Both the position numbers and the translations under genes were made by a program. A stretch of DNA of 34,725 nucleotides, taken from NCBI GenBank assembly GCA_937996665.1, contig CALKUU010000079.1, forward strand, positions 1 through 34,725, in the 5' to 3' direction. Below are positions 18,849-27,290 of the stretch, one piece after another. Positions within the stretch are counted from its first letter, which is position 1. Every line of letters starts with the position of its first letter. This DNA comes from an uncultured Xenococcaceae cyanobacterium (lineage in GTDB: Bacteria; Cyanobacteriota; Cyanobacteriia; Cyanobacteriales; Xenococcaceae). The notes under the pieces were generated by a model, which was given only the letters and a program-made list of their open reading frames with translations, had not been told where the DNA came from and did no database searches.

Positions 18849-18881
18849 AAACCCAAATAAGCATTATGCTTATTTGGGTTT
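18849..18881. terminator. bidirectional terminator shared by the protease and the 57-aa gene
   Basis: AAACCCAAATAAGCAT (18849-18864) and ATGCTTATTTGGGTTT (18866-18881) are exact inverted copies, with T-rich (TTTACATTTTTT) sequence on the plus side. The stop codon of the convergent 57-residue gene (complement of 18870-18872) is inside its right arm. Confidence 0.88.
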
Positions 18882-19043
18882 ACATTTTTTAGCCCTAATT
18901 AAACCTACTCGCTTGGCTAAAGCCTCGGCTAATGTCGGATACTTTCCCCAATAATCTTGATCTTGAGGATTTTTTAGAGTTTGCAAAATATCACAAGTTC
19001 CATCTGGTAGCTTCACAATGTACCAATCTTCAGAAGTTGCCAT
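18870..19043 (-). CDS. small conserved hypothetical protein (57 aa)
   Basis: ATG at 19043 (minus) opens a 57-residue frame: MATSEDWYIVKLPDGTCDIL near the start and YWGKYPTLAEALAKRVGLIR, then AKKCKPK at the end. The 'WYIVKLP-G-C-I...WG-.. EA-A-RVGLIRAGKC' pattern is one I know from short cyanobacterial proteins of unknown function, so I regard this as a real conserved gene. It is soluble. An AGATAGAG stretch upstream is a weak ribosome-site candidate. It converges with the protease gene, and its stop codon lies in the shared terminator stem. Such a short gene is easily missed by automated gene callers. Confidence 0.75.
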   Translation of the reverse strand: MATSEDWYIVKLPDGTCDILQTLKNPQDQDYWGKYPTLAEALAKRVGLIRAKKCKPK

Positions 19044-19097
19044 CAATAATTTCTCTATCTAATAATCTTGAAGAACAGCGATTAATTTTTTAAAATA

Positions 19098-20702
19098 TCA
19101 ATCTTGATTAAGATCTTTGTTGTTAGCAGTCCACCAGGCTAAACCATAATTTTGTCGTGGTTCATTGATCTGTCGACGATAGTTAACTCTAATTTTATAA
19201 CGTCCAGTTTTAGGAACAGGGCAAAAAATATGTTCAACACTGTCTTCATAGCTAAGAGAGGAACAAATATTACGAAGACTACTAGATTCATCGGCAGGAA
19301 TCAGATAAAGATCCAAATTATTTAGTCCGCGATCGCGAAAAGTTTCCCCGACATCAAATTTATCGTTATTGTTGAGATCATTTAGTTTTACTAAACGATC
19401 CCAAGTTAAAGTAATCATGGCATAGGTTCCAGCTTGAAGAGGCTGTTGCAAATAATAATCTTGATCTTCTTGAGCATTAATTTGACCATAATTCCAGCCA
19501 ATTGATGGAGCTAATTGTTCTGAAGAAATTTGACCACTACTAAATTGCCGATAAGCTCTAAAAGCATTAAGCTGCCCAGTACCCATTTGAATGTCTAAAG
19601 GAATACGAGGGTTGCGATAAGCATCAGAATCAAACCAAGTCTTATTGTGCTCACTCACCGTCGTATGAGTCATATCTAAAAGAGAACCGTCCCCTTGATC
19701 TGCAATTTTATCAGCCGAGTTAAGCAGGATCGCTTTCATAACCTCATGTCTACGAGCATTGATTGACCAATTTTCAAGATTTTGACTAATTTGTCGATCC
19801 CCATACTCTTGAAGCAAAGCAACAGATGCCGTTATATGGGGAGCAGCAAAACTTGTGCCACTGACTTTTTCTAATTTACCTTTCTGATTCGGAACAAAAA
19901 TTTGACTACCAGGGGCTAATAAACTGATTGCTCGGCGATCGCCATAATTAATCTCTTTTCTAATCGTAGAACGACCAATGCCAATAGGCAGAGCGCTAAG
20001 GTTAGCAAAATCAACTTTGAAAAACTGGTTTTTGCGCTTAGTTGTATAAGCAGTAGTGACTCCATTGAAATTATCAGTAGGAATCGGAATACCCCCTTTC
20101 CCCTGATTGCCAGCGATAACATACAAAGTATCGTGAACTCTGGCTGACCAATCAACACATTCTGTCAACAAGGCTTTGCCATCTAATTTTGCTTCTTCCC
20201 GAGAATCTCGCTCCAAAGATTCGCCAAAACTAAAATTAATCGCTCTAATATCTCCAGAATTTTGAGATGCAATATGTTGACTTGCTAAACATTCTTCTGG
20301 CTGACCTCCATCACGAAAAGAGCCAACTGCGGTTGCATATAAACGAGCAAGAGGAGCAACTCCTTTCCCATTCTTATTTTGACTAATCATCACACCGGCA
20401 ACCATGACAGCATGATTATCAACATCAGTATCTGCTCTAGCTATTTGATCTCTAAAAAAAACTGCCTTAGGTAAAACTTGATTAAGTTGCGAGACTACTT
20501 TATCAATCCCTAATTTACCTGGTCTGCCAATTTCTACCTGACCAATCCCAATTTTTCTTCCCAGCAAATTGTAAGGAGAATTATGCAGTCGCAACGCATC
20601 AATACCAGCATCACTCAATGAATAATTTAGAGCAAGAGCTGAGGGAATAGTCCCGCCAACTAAAACAGCACAACCAAGTAATTTGATAATTTTATTCATC
20701 AT
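19098..20702 (-). CDS. exported subtilase (S8 family) with a Glu in place of the catalytic Asp
   Basis: From ATG at 20702 the protein has 534 residues (the frame is open to a TTG at 20747, which I consider unlikely) and starts with a signal peptide, MMNKIIKLLGCAVLVGGTIPS. The S8 domain shows DNHAVMVAGVM (catalytic His), VIAGNQGKGG (oxyanion Asn) and GTSFAAPHITASVALLQ (catalytic Ser). The usual Asp of 'AVIDTG' is Glu in IGIGQVEIGRPG. The C-terminal part (SIGWNYGQINAQEDQDYYLQQPLQAGTY... ending TGRYKIRVNYR) resembles a PPC-like beta domain, also seen in other exported cyanobacterial proteins. It probably acts outside the plasma membrane. Substrate unknown; catalysis may be altered. It stands alone. 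Confidence 0.88.
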   Translation of the reverse strand: MMNKIIKLLGCAVLVGGTIPSALALNYSLSDAGIDALRLHNSPYNLLGRKIGIGQVEIGRPGKLGIDKVVSQLNQVLPKAVFFRDQIARADTDVDNHAVMVAGVMISQNKNGKGVAPLARLYATAVGSFRDGGQPEECLASQHIASQNSGDIRAINFSFGESLERDSREEAKLDGKALLTECVDWSARVHDTLYVIAGNQGKGGIPIPTDNFNGVTTAYTTKRKNQFFKVDFANLSALPIGIGRSTIRKEINYGDRRAISLLAPGSQIFVPNQKGKLEKVSGTSFAAPHITASVALLQEYGDRQISQNLENWSINARRHEVMKAILLNSADKIADQGDGSLLDMTHTTVSEHNKTWFDSDAYRNPRIPLDIQMGTGQLNAFRAYRQFSSGQISSEQLAPSIGWNYGQINAQEDQDYYLQQPLQAGTYAMITLTWDRLVKLNDLNNNDKFDVGETFRDRGLNNLDLYLIPADESSSLRNICSSLSYEDSVEHIFCPVPKTGRYKIRVNYRRQINEPRQNYGLAWWTANNKDLNQD

Positions 20703-21014
20703 TGCAAATATAGAGGTAGCCTTAAAATGTCTAGAAAACAGAATCAATAACTAATAATTTTCGGAAAAACTTGCACATTTTGACCAAAATGAGCTAAAAG
20801 TATGTGGAGTTGTTTTGCTTATCGCATGTTTCAGTAAAGCAAACCAATAATCTAATCTAATTCAGAGTAATAAGCAATTCAGAATAGTAATTAATTCCCA
20901 ATAATTGTAATTCTCTGACAGATTAAGTAGGTCTCTATTCGAATCGACAAGAAAATAATTTTGACCGAAAAAACCTTAATAACATTATGAAAAACTAAAA
21001 AAATCTTAGAAACT

Positions 21015-21233
21015 ATGTCTAAACAAGTTGCGCATCCAATGGTGAAACTTCAGCGCAAAATTTCCTCACTTGTCCATTCCAAAATCGTTACTCCAGAAGA
21101 TAATTTGAGTAAGATCGCTCTGTTACTTGGGGCTGATTGGAAGTATTGGAAAAATGAATTATTAGAATTTGATTTTTCTCTCAAAGATCCAATTCAAGAA
21201 CTTTTGTTAGTAGAAGACTGGGACGAAGAATAA
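21015..21233 (+). CDS. small cyanobacterial conserved protein (probable DUF4327)
   Basis: A 72-residue protein with HPMVKLQRKISSLVHSKIVTPEDN, then LSKIALLLGADWKYWKNELLEFDFSLKDP and the acidic end LLVEDWDEE. It matches my recollection of the DUF4327 family of short cyanobacterial proteins; function unknown. It looks soluble and helical, with no signal peptide. It begins at the only nearby ATG and lies 45 bases before rsmB on the same strand, so a small operon is possible. The family name is from memory. Confidence 0.8.
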   Translation: MSKQVAHPMVKLQRKISSLVHSKIVTPEDNLSKIALLLGADWKYWKNELLEFDFSLKDPIQELLLVEDWDEE

Positions 21234-21278
21234 CGAACACACAACAGATCTTGATCTTCTGTTACTTCATTAACATTT

Positions 21279-22700
21279 ATGGGATCGAAACATACCAATT
21301 CTCGACAAGTAGCTTTCCTGACCTTACTCGAAATTGATAAGCATCAAACTTATACAGATGTAGCCCTAGAAAGAATTTTAAATAAGTTCTTTTTAGACAC
21401 GAGAGATCGTTCTCTAGTTAATCAATTGGTCTATGGAGTTATTCGTCATCAGCGATCGCTAGATGCCTTGATTGATGTTTTGGGCAAAAAAAAAGCCCAT
21501 CAACAACCTCCACAATTAAGAAGAATCTTTCATCTAGGACTCTATCAATTACGCTATTTAAATCAAATACCTGCATCAGCAGCAGTCAATACCAGTGTTG
21601 ACTTAGCTGTTCTCAATGGTTTAGGCAAACTCAAAGGAGTAGTTAATGGAGTCTTGCGTAACTATCTACGTCAAGCAGAGCAAGGAGATATCTTAGCTTT
21701 AGCATCGAATCTAGAGCCAGAAGATCATCAAAATCCAGAGTCTCTATCACCAACTTCCTCTCTAGCCAATTTAAGTCCAGCAGAAATTAACCAATTGGGA
21801 ATTTTTTACTCTTTTCCAGATTGGATTATTGTCAACTGGCTAGAACAATTACCACTATCAGAAGTTCATAAATTACTAAACTGGTTTAACCAGCCAGGCA
21901 AAATTGAAATCAGGATCAATCCTTTGCAAACTTCTGTGGAGCAAGTCGCCTTGGCTCTAGAAGGAGCAGGAGCCAAAATCACCAAGTTAAACCAAGTACC
22001 ACAAGGGCTGAGAATTGAATCTGGAGCAGGCAATATTCGCTCTCTGCCTGGATATCAAGAAGGTTGGTGGATGGTTCAAGATAGTAGCGCTCAGCTTGTT
22101 AGCCATCTTTTAGACCCTCAACCAGGAGAAATGATTATCGATCTCTGTGCAGCCCCAGGAGGAAAAAGCACTCACATAGCAGAATTAATGGGAGATCAAG
22201 GTACTGTTTGGGCTTGCGATCGCTCCGCAACTAGACTCAAAAAAGTTGCTGAAAATGCCCATCGACTCAACCTTAATTCAATTCAAGCTTTAGCTACAGA
22301 AGGATTAAGCTTAGAGCGTTTTCACAATCAAGCGGATCGCGTTCTGGTCGATGCACCCTGTTCCGGGCTAGGCACCCTCCACAAAAGACCAGATATTCGT
22401 TGGCGCCAAAATCCCCAAAAAATTGCCGAGTTAATTACTTTGCAAAAAAACTTATTAAATCAAGCTGCAACTCTAGTTAAGCCTCAAGGAATTTTGGTTT
22501 ATGCAACCTGCACTCTCAATATGCAAGAAAATGAAGCGATTATTCAATCATTTTTAGCAAGCAATCAAGAGTGGCAAATAGTTGAACCTTCCCCAAAAAT
22601 AGAGAATGATCACAACAATTTAGATCATAAGTGGCTCAAAATCTATCCTCACCAATATAATATGGATGGCTTTTTTATGGCTAAACTAGTCAGGAATTAA
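21279..22700 (+). CDS. rsmB: 16S rRNA (cytosine(967)-C5)-methyltransferase
   Basis: RsmB (Sun/Fmu) methylates C967 of 16S rRNA with SAM. The 473-residue protein has an N-terminal NusB-like RNA-binding domain (about 5-140, RQVAFLTLLEIDKHQTYTDVAL to VVNGVLRNYLR), then the Fmu methyltransferase fold with VQDSSAQLVSH, DLCAAPGGKSTHIAELM (SAM motif I, about residues 287-303), the catalytic VDAPCSGLGTLHKRPDIRW with motif VI Cys, and YATCTLNMQENEAI, the second conserved Cys. Length is a little above the 430-450 usual in other bacteria. ATG at 21279 is the natural start. It is followed four bases later by the TerB-like gene, so the two are translated from one transcript. Confidence 0.95.
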   Translation: MGSKHTNSRQVAFLTLLEIDKHQTYTDVALERILNKFFLDTRDRSLVNQLVYGVIRHQRSLDALIDVLGKKKAHQQPPQLRRIFHLGLYQLRYLNQIPASAAVNTSVDLAVLNGLGKLKGVVNGVLRNYLRQAEQGDILALASNLEPEDHQNPESLSPTSSLANLSPAEINQLGIFYSFPDWIIVNWLEQLPLSEVHKLLNWFNQPGKIEIRINPLQTSVEQVALALEGAGAKITKLNQVPQGLRIESGAGNIRSLPGYQEGWWMVQDSSAQLVSHLLDPQPGEMIIDLCAAPGGKSTHIAELMGDQGTVWACDRSATRLKKVAENAHRLNLNSIQALATEGLSLERFHNQADRVLVDAPCSGLGTLHKRPDIRWRQNPQKIAELITLQKNLLNQAATLVKPQGILVYATCTLNMQENEAIIQSFLASNQEWQIVEPSPKIENDHNNLDHKWLKIYPHQYNMDGFFMAKLVRN

Positions 22701-22704
22701 TAAT

Positions 22705-23133
22705 ATGACCTTAGTTCAAGTCGCGAAAACACAAAAACTACTCAAAATCCTCATCGGTGCAGCCTGGATTGATGGAGTGATTGAACCCGCAGAAAGACAA
22801 TATCTTCACAAAGTTGCCCGCGAGTTAAATTTGGCACAGGATCCAGAAATTAAAGCTCTACTCTCCGAAATTAAATCGGTCACAGCTCAAGAATGTTATC
22901 AGTGGCTAGATGAATATACAAAGGAAAATCGCAATATTCAAGACTATAACGATTTACTCGAAAAAATTAGTGGCTTAATTTATAGTGATGGCTACGTGGA
23001 CGTTAGAGAAACTCAGTTAATTGAAAGATTGCAATTATGCGATCCCTCTCTGCAATCTTGCACCCCAATTTGGGATCAAGTCCTAGGCAAAATTCAACAG
23101 CTTTATAAATCCGCAGTTATGAAAAAAACTTGA
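22705..23133 (+). CDS. TerB-like protein
   Basis: A 142-residue helical protein: KILIGAAWIDGVIEPAERQYLHKVARELNL near the start, then YSDGYVDVRETQLIERL at about residues 94-110. The repeated 'A-IDG-I-..E' and 'YSDG-VD..E' acidic pattern matches the TerB/tellurite-resistance-like fold, which in TerB binds metal through acidic residues. In cyanobacteria this domain is usually not linked to tellurite; function unknown. It starts four bases after rsmB stops, a tight operon pair, and ends 28 bases before the convergent lipase gene. Confidence 0.8.
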   Translation: MTLVQVAKTQKLLKILIGAAWIDGVIEPAERQYLHKVARELNLAQDPEIKALLSEIKSVTAQECYQWLDEYTKENRNIQDYNDLLEKISGLIYSDGYVDVRETQLIERLQLCDPSLQSCTPIWDQVLGKIQQLYKSAVMKKT

Positions 23134-23161
23134 GCTGTTGCTAATCATCACTTTTTAAGTG

Positions 23162-24340
23162 TTACATCATTTGATCTAAAGGATTTTCTTGTTTAATCTC
23201 TTGTTTTGCCTCAATTGCACTACGATAAGTGTCAACAACGTGATTTAGTAAAACATCACCAAATTGAGAGGTAAAACCCCATTTTTGACCTACATGAGCA
23301 TAGTTTGCTTGCGTAAATTGGTTTTGAATAGTGATTGGAGGAACTAGAGGTACAAAATCACTGAGATTAACAATCCGATAGCTGTTAGGAATCATTTTGC
23401 TATGAGCTTGAGCAAAATTACGATCGCCAATCCGAGGAGCAGCATAAGTATAAAGTTGCAATTTCTGCCGAATTTTAGGAAAGTTAAGCGCAATTTCAAA
23501 AGCTGCCAAAGTTGCGATCGCGCCACCTAAACTATGACCAGTCACATAACAAGGAAGTTCAGGATTTAATTTTTTAACTGCTTCAAAAAGTAAAGAATTA
23601 ATCTGCTTACGAACAATTGTTAGATAGCCTCGATGAACTCTTCCATATAATTTCTGAGTCCGTAGATCCCGATAATCTTGTTGAACTGCTTGCAGATTAT
23701 GCCACCACTCAACCTGAGTTTGAGTTCCTCGAAACGCAATAATATTTGATTTTTCCGAAGCAATTACAAAACCAATAAATAGTTTATGCCGATTACGACG
23801 ACTAGCAATATTTTTAAGGAGTCGTCTAATTTTACTCTCCGCATCGTGTAAAGTCTCCATCATAGAACCTTCGCTATCTTCGGCAACTAATCCAGATTCT
23901 AAACGTAAATAGTTCTCAACAAGTTCTTCCTCAATTTGAAACGAAGTTAATTGCCGATAACTATGAAAATTAGCATTGTAGTCGGGCAAAAGCGTTAAAT
24001 CGCCATCATATTTGGGATTACTTCTACCTGTTTTATACTGTTGTACTGCCAGTTTACAAGATTGAATCATCCAAGTAGATAAGTCCCGATCATAATCCAG
24101 TTCAGGATAAACCAATTTAGTAGCAGCTAGAATTTCTTCTCGTTGAGAGATCTCTGTTTCCCACTCAGACTCAAGGTTATAAGCAGTATCGATTATATTT
24201 TCAGGATTTTGAGTAAAAGTATCAATCAAATTTTCTTGTTCGTCTTCGACTAAGCGATCGCGATCATATTCACTTTTAAGACGAGCGAAAATTCCTGCAC
24301 TTGCACCCATCAATAACAATTTTCTGCGATTTATAAACAC
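23162..24340 (-). CDS. lipase family protein (class 3 type)
   Basis: A 392-residue protein from GTG at 24340. The alpha/beta-hydrolase core has VIASEKSNIIAFRGTQTQVEWW (class 3 lipase 'FRGT'), the nucleophile elbow ITGHSLGGAIATLAAFE near residue 269 (seen as YVTGHSLGGA), and later SDFVPLVPP with a catalytic Asp candidate and a histidine in LLNHVVDTYR. The N-terminus MFINRRKLLLMGASAGIFA carries two arginines before a hydrophobic stretch, like a twin-arginine leader or anchor, so export is possible. A later start at M11 (24310) is an alternative. It lies nine bases after the membrane protein gene at 24349-24858, so they are co-transcribed. Substrate unknown; probably acylglycerol or galactolipid. 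Confidence 0.88.
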   Translation of the reverse strand: MFINRRKLLLMGASAGIFARLKSEYDRDRLVEDEQENLIDTFTQNPENIIDTAYNLESEWETEISQREEILAATKLVYPELDYDRDLSTWMIQSCKLAVQQYKTGRSNPKYDGDLTLLPDYNANFHSYRQLTSFQIEEELVENYLRLESGLVAEDSEGSMMETLHDAESKIRRLLKNIASRRNRHKLFIGFVIASEKSNIIAFRGTQTQVEWWHNLQAVQQDYRDLRTQKLYGRVHRGYLTIVRKQINSLLFEAVKKLNPELPCYVTGHSLGGAIATLAAFEIALNFPKIRQKLQLYTYAAPRIGDRNFAQAHSKMIPNSYRIVNLSDFVPLVPPITIQNQFTQANYAHVGQKWGFTSQFGDVLLNHVVDTYRSAIEAKQEIKQENPLDQMM

Positions 24341-24348
24341 TACTACAC

Positions 24349-24858
24349 TTATTGATTTAACTCTTGATTAACCTGGTCAAGTTGTAATCGATTAAATTGC
24401 ATAGCTCGACCCAATGCTGCCCCATCCAAAATTCCTGGACGATAGTAATAGTGAGAAAGAGAATTACCAATGCTCATTGTCAAAAACCCATAAGCGATCG
24501 CCCTAGCCAAACTGTCGGCAAAAGGAACAAACAAACCCAAGAGAACAATAACAACCCAAATCAAGACCGCAAGAATTAAAGAGCGAAAAATGGCTAAAAT
24601 CAGGGTGATATTAGTCATGACAAAATGACTCTTATAATGACCCCAAAAACGACCTACCCGCCAAACCATAATCAAATTCACTAAAATAAGACAGCTTACT
24701 CTAACAGTAGGCACCCAAGTTCCATAGATAGGGATCACACCTAAAATTAAAGCTCCCAAAGCAAAGTCGACAATCATAGACCGAACTCTCCGTTCGATTA
24801 ACCTGATTGCTCGCAACTCTGGAATTACAGGTTTGCAAGGAAGACATGGCTCATTCAT
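24349..24858 (-). CDS. hypothetical membrane protein (169 aa)
   Basis: A 169-residue protein, ATG at 24858. The N-terminus holds CLPCKPVIPELRAIRLIERRVRS (positive). Four likely helices are seen at about 29-46 (MIVDFALGALILGVIPIY), 52-66, 78-110 (long, two possible segments LILAIFRSLILAVLIWVVIVLLGLFVPF) and 117-130. The C-terminal tail (RPGILDGAALGRAMQFNRLQ) is soluble and polar. I do not recognise a family. It lies between dxs (67-base gap upstream) and the lipase gene (8-base gap), so an operon with the lipase is likely and with dxs possible. Confidence 0.75.
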   Translation of the reverse strand: MNEPCLPCKPVIPELRAIRLIERRVRSMIVDFALGALILGVIPIYGTWVPTVRVSCLILVNLIMVWRVGRFWGHYKSHFVMTNITLILAIFRSLILAVLIWVVIVLLGLFVPFADSLARAIAYGFLTMSIGNSLSHYYYRPGILDGAALGRAMQFNRLQLDQVNQELNQ

Positions 24859-24925
24859 AATTGCTTCCTAGCTATACTCAACAAACCACCACAAGCTATC
24901 TAGAACCAAACAACTTCTTAGTTAA

Positions 24926-26836
24926 TTAGTTAATATTAGCTGTCTGCTTAACTTGAAAAAAAGTTGTGAGGATCGTAGCCGACATTTGTGAACTAGTTAA
25001 ACCCAATGCTGCTTTTGATTGATCCGGAGTCGCATGGTCAACTAACACATCTGGCACACCCAACCTTTTCACAGGGACACACAAACCATTTTCTTGTAAA
25101 GCCTCCATGACGGCAGTACCAAAACCACCCATAATACAACCTTCTTCCATAGTTACTACCTTAGCAATCCGTTTAGCAAGAGGAAGAATTAAATCTGTAT
25201 CCAAAGGTTTAACAAAGCGAGCATTAATTACAGTCGCTTCAACACCATGCTCACTGAGAATTTCCGCAACTTGCATAGCAGGATAAACCATAGTTCCATA
25301 AGCAATCAAGAGAACATCATCACCACTACGTAGCAATTCAGCCTTACCAATTTCAAGCGGTTCCCAACCCTCTTCCATCAAAGGTACGCCAACCCCATTA
25401 CCGCGAGGATAACGCATAGCAATCGGACCATCAGTATAATTAACTCCTGTTACTGTCATCCGTTGTAATTCCGCTTCATCTTTCGGCGCCATAATTGTCA
25501 TGTTGGGAATACAACGCAGATAAGCAATATCGTACATTCCCTGGTGAGTAGGACCGTCAGCACCAACAATACCAGCTCGATCTAAACAGAAGAAGACAGG
25601 TAGTTTTTGAATACAAACATCATGGATAATTTGATCGTAACCACGTTGTAAAAAGGTTGAGTAAATAGCCGCAACCGGTCGCATTCCTTCACAGGCAAGA
25701 CCAGCAGCCAAGGTGACTGCATGCTGCTCAGCAATACCAACATCAACATACTGTTTAGGTAATTTATTCTGGAGTTTATCTAAACCAGTTCCAGTCGCCA
25801 TCGCCGCAGTAATTCCGATAATTTTAGGATTATTTTGCGCTAACTGCGTCAGAGTATGAGCAAAAACTTTGGCATATTTAGGCGGTTTCGGCGTGCTGGC
25901 AGGAGCAGCTTTTCCGGTTGTGAGATTAAAAGGATTTTGGGCATGGTAACCAACTTGATCTTTTTCAGCGATCGCATAGCCCTTACCCTTAACTGTAGCT
26001 ACATGAACTAAAACAGGACCAGTTACTTTATGCGCCTGCTTAAAAGTAGTAAGCAGTTCATCTAAATTATGACCATCGATAGGACCAAAATATTTAAAGC
26101 CTAATTCTTCAATAACAGCACCAACTTTGGGAACTGCCAAACGCTTCATCCCTTCTTTGACTCTCTCCATTTCAGGGGTAAGAGATTCCCCAAAGAAAGG
26201 AAAATTTTTAAATTGTTCTTCTAAATTTTCGGAAATAAACTGAATCGGATCAGAAAGGCGAACCTTATTTAAATAGCGAGAAATCGCCCCAACATTAGGC
26301 GAAATCGACATCTCATTATCATTCAGAACTACCATCAAATTGGTTTTGGGTAAGTGTCCTGCATGGTTAATCGCTTCTAAAGCCATGCCCCCAGTCAAAG
26401 AGCCATCTCCAATAATGGCAACACACTTAAAATCTTCTCCTTTAGCATCCCTAGCCAAAGCCATACCTAAAGCAGCAGAAATACTGGTAGATGCATGTCC
26501 TGCTCCAAAATGATCAAACTTATTTTCACACCGCTTTAAATAACCAGCAACTCCATCTTTTTGTCTCAGAGTATGAAAATCTTGATATCTGCCTGTTAGT
26601 AACTTGTGAGGATAAGCTTGATGCCCTACATCCCAAACAACCTTGTCTTTATCTAAATTGAGAGTCTGATAAAGAGCTACTGTTAATTCTACGACACCTA
26701 ATCCAGGACCCAAATGACCGCCACTGGTAGATACTGTTTGCAAGTGTTTTTCTCTAATTTGACGGCAAATATCTTCTAGCTGACGAAGTGACAAACCGTG
26801 CAATTGATTAGGATGAGTTATTTCACTTAAATGCAT
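24926..26836 (-). CDS. dxs: 1-deoxy-D-xylulose-5-phosphate synthase
   Basis: Dxs condenses pyruvate and glyceraldehyde 3-phosphate with thiamine diphosphate, the first step of the MEP isoprenoid pathway, which feeds carotenoids, phytol and quinones; DXP also feeds thiamine and PLP synthesis. From ATG at 26836 the protein has 636 residues. It shows [53 protein letters not shown] (TPP/Mg), [28 protein letters not shown] and [18 protein letters not shown]. The frame stays open to a TTG at 26869 (eleven more residues, [11 protein letters not shown]), which I reject because the conserved start is [16 protein letters not shown]. Monomer length is normal. Confidence 0.96.
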   Translation of the reverse strand: MHLSEITHPNQLHGLSLRQLEDICRQIREKHLQTVSTSGGHLGPGLGVVELTVALYQTLNLDKDKVVWDVGHQAYPHKLLTGRYQDFHTLRQKDGVAGYLKRCENKFDHFGAGHASTSISAALGMALARDAKGEDFKCVAIIGDGSLTGGMALEAINHAGHLPKTNLMVVLNDNEMSISPNVGAISRYLNKVRLSDPIQFISENLEEQFKNFPFFGESLTPEMERVKEGMKRLAVPKVGAVIEELGFKYFGPIDGHNLDELLTTFKQAHKVTGPVLVHVATVKGKGYAIAEKDQVGYHAQNPFNLTTGKAAPASTPKPPKYAKVFAHTLTQLAQNNPKIIGITAAMATGTGLDKLQNKLPKQYVDVGIAEQHAVTLAAGLACEGMRPVAAIYSTFLQRGYDQIIHDVCIQKLPVFFCLDRAGIVGADGPTHQGMYDIAYLRCIPNMTIMAPKDEAELQRMTVTGVNYTDGPIAMRYPRGNGVGVPLMEEGWEPLEIGKAELLRSGDDVLLIAYGTMVYPAMQVAEILSEHGVEATVINARFVKPLDTDLILPLAKRIAKVVTMEEGCIMGGFGTAVMEALQENGLCVPVKRLGVPDVLVDHATPDQSKAALGLTSSQMSATILTTFFQVKQTANIN

Positions 26837-27290
26837 ACCACCAAGTTCCCAGAAATTCTGCGTTATCAATCGAATTATTTTACTTTGCCTAATTATTAAG
26901 CAAATATCAAGGAGATCACAATAATTTATTGTAAAGGAGTCAATTTTGTTAACTCACTTTCCTTGAGAGGATTAATTATAAAAAGCTTAATACTATTTGA
27001 CCTCAAAATGTAAGGCTACTACCAAAGCTAAATATACTTATTAACTCAGTTAACTATAATAATCCTATTGAGGGTTGAATGCAGAACTTGATTAGATAAA
27101 GTTCATTTTTGACATTACTGCGAAATATAATTATGTACTAAAGCGTAATAATCACTTTTTTAGGATAAATTAAAAGAAGCTTTTTCATCACAGAAAGGAC
27201 AATTGCCAGTATAATTCTTGTTTCTTCGTTAACTTGCGTCGATTTTTAGCAACCTAATAAATTAGTAGCCAATCTCAATAAACTTGGTAG
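26837..27290. other. divergent promoter region between dxs and the histidine kinase gene
   Basis: This 454-base AT-rich spacer must hold promoters for both genes. A TTGACA box at 27109-27114 could be a -35 element for the kinase gene, but no equally good -10 box follows at the usual 16-18 bases, so I regard it as weak. An isolated Shine-Dalgarno-like AAAGGAG near 26933 leads into no frame. No RNA gene is visible. Confidence 0.45.

Noticed and set aside
27109-27130. TTGACA box as a sigma-70 promoter for the histidine kinase gene
   Set aside because: No good -10 box at 16-18 bases; only a weak TATGTA at 17 bases. Kept only as a remark in the intergenic entry.
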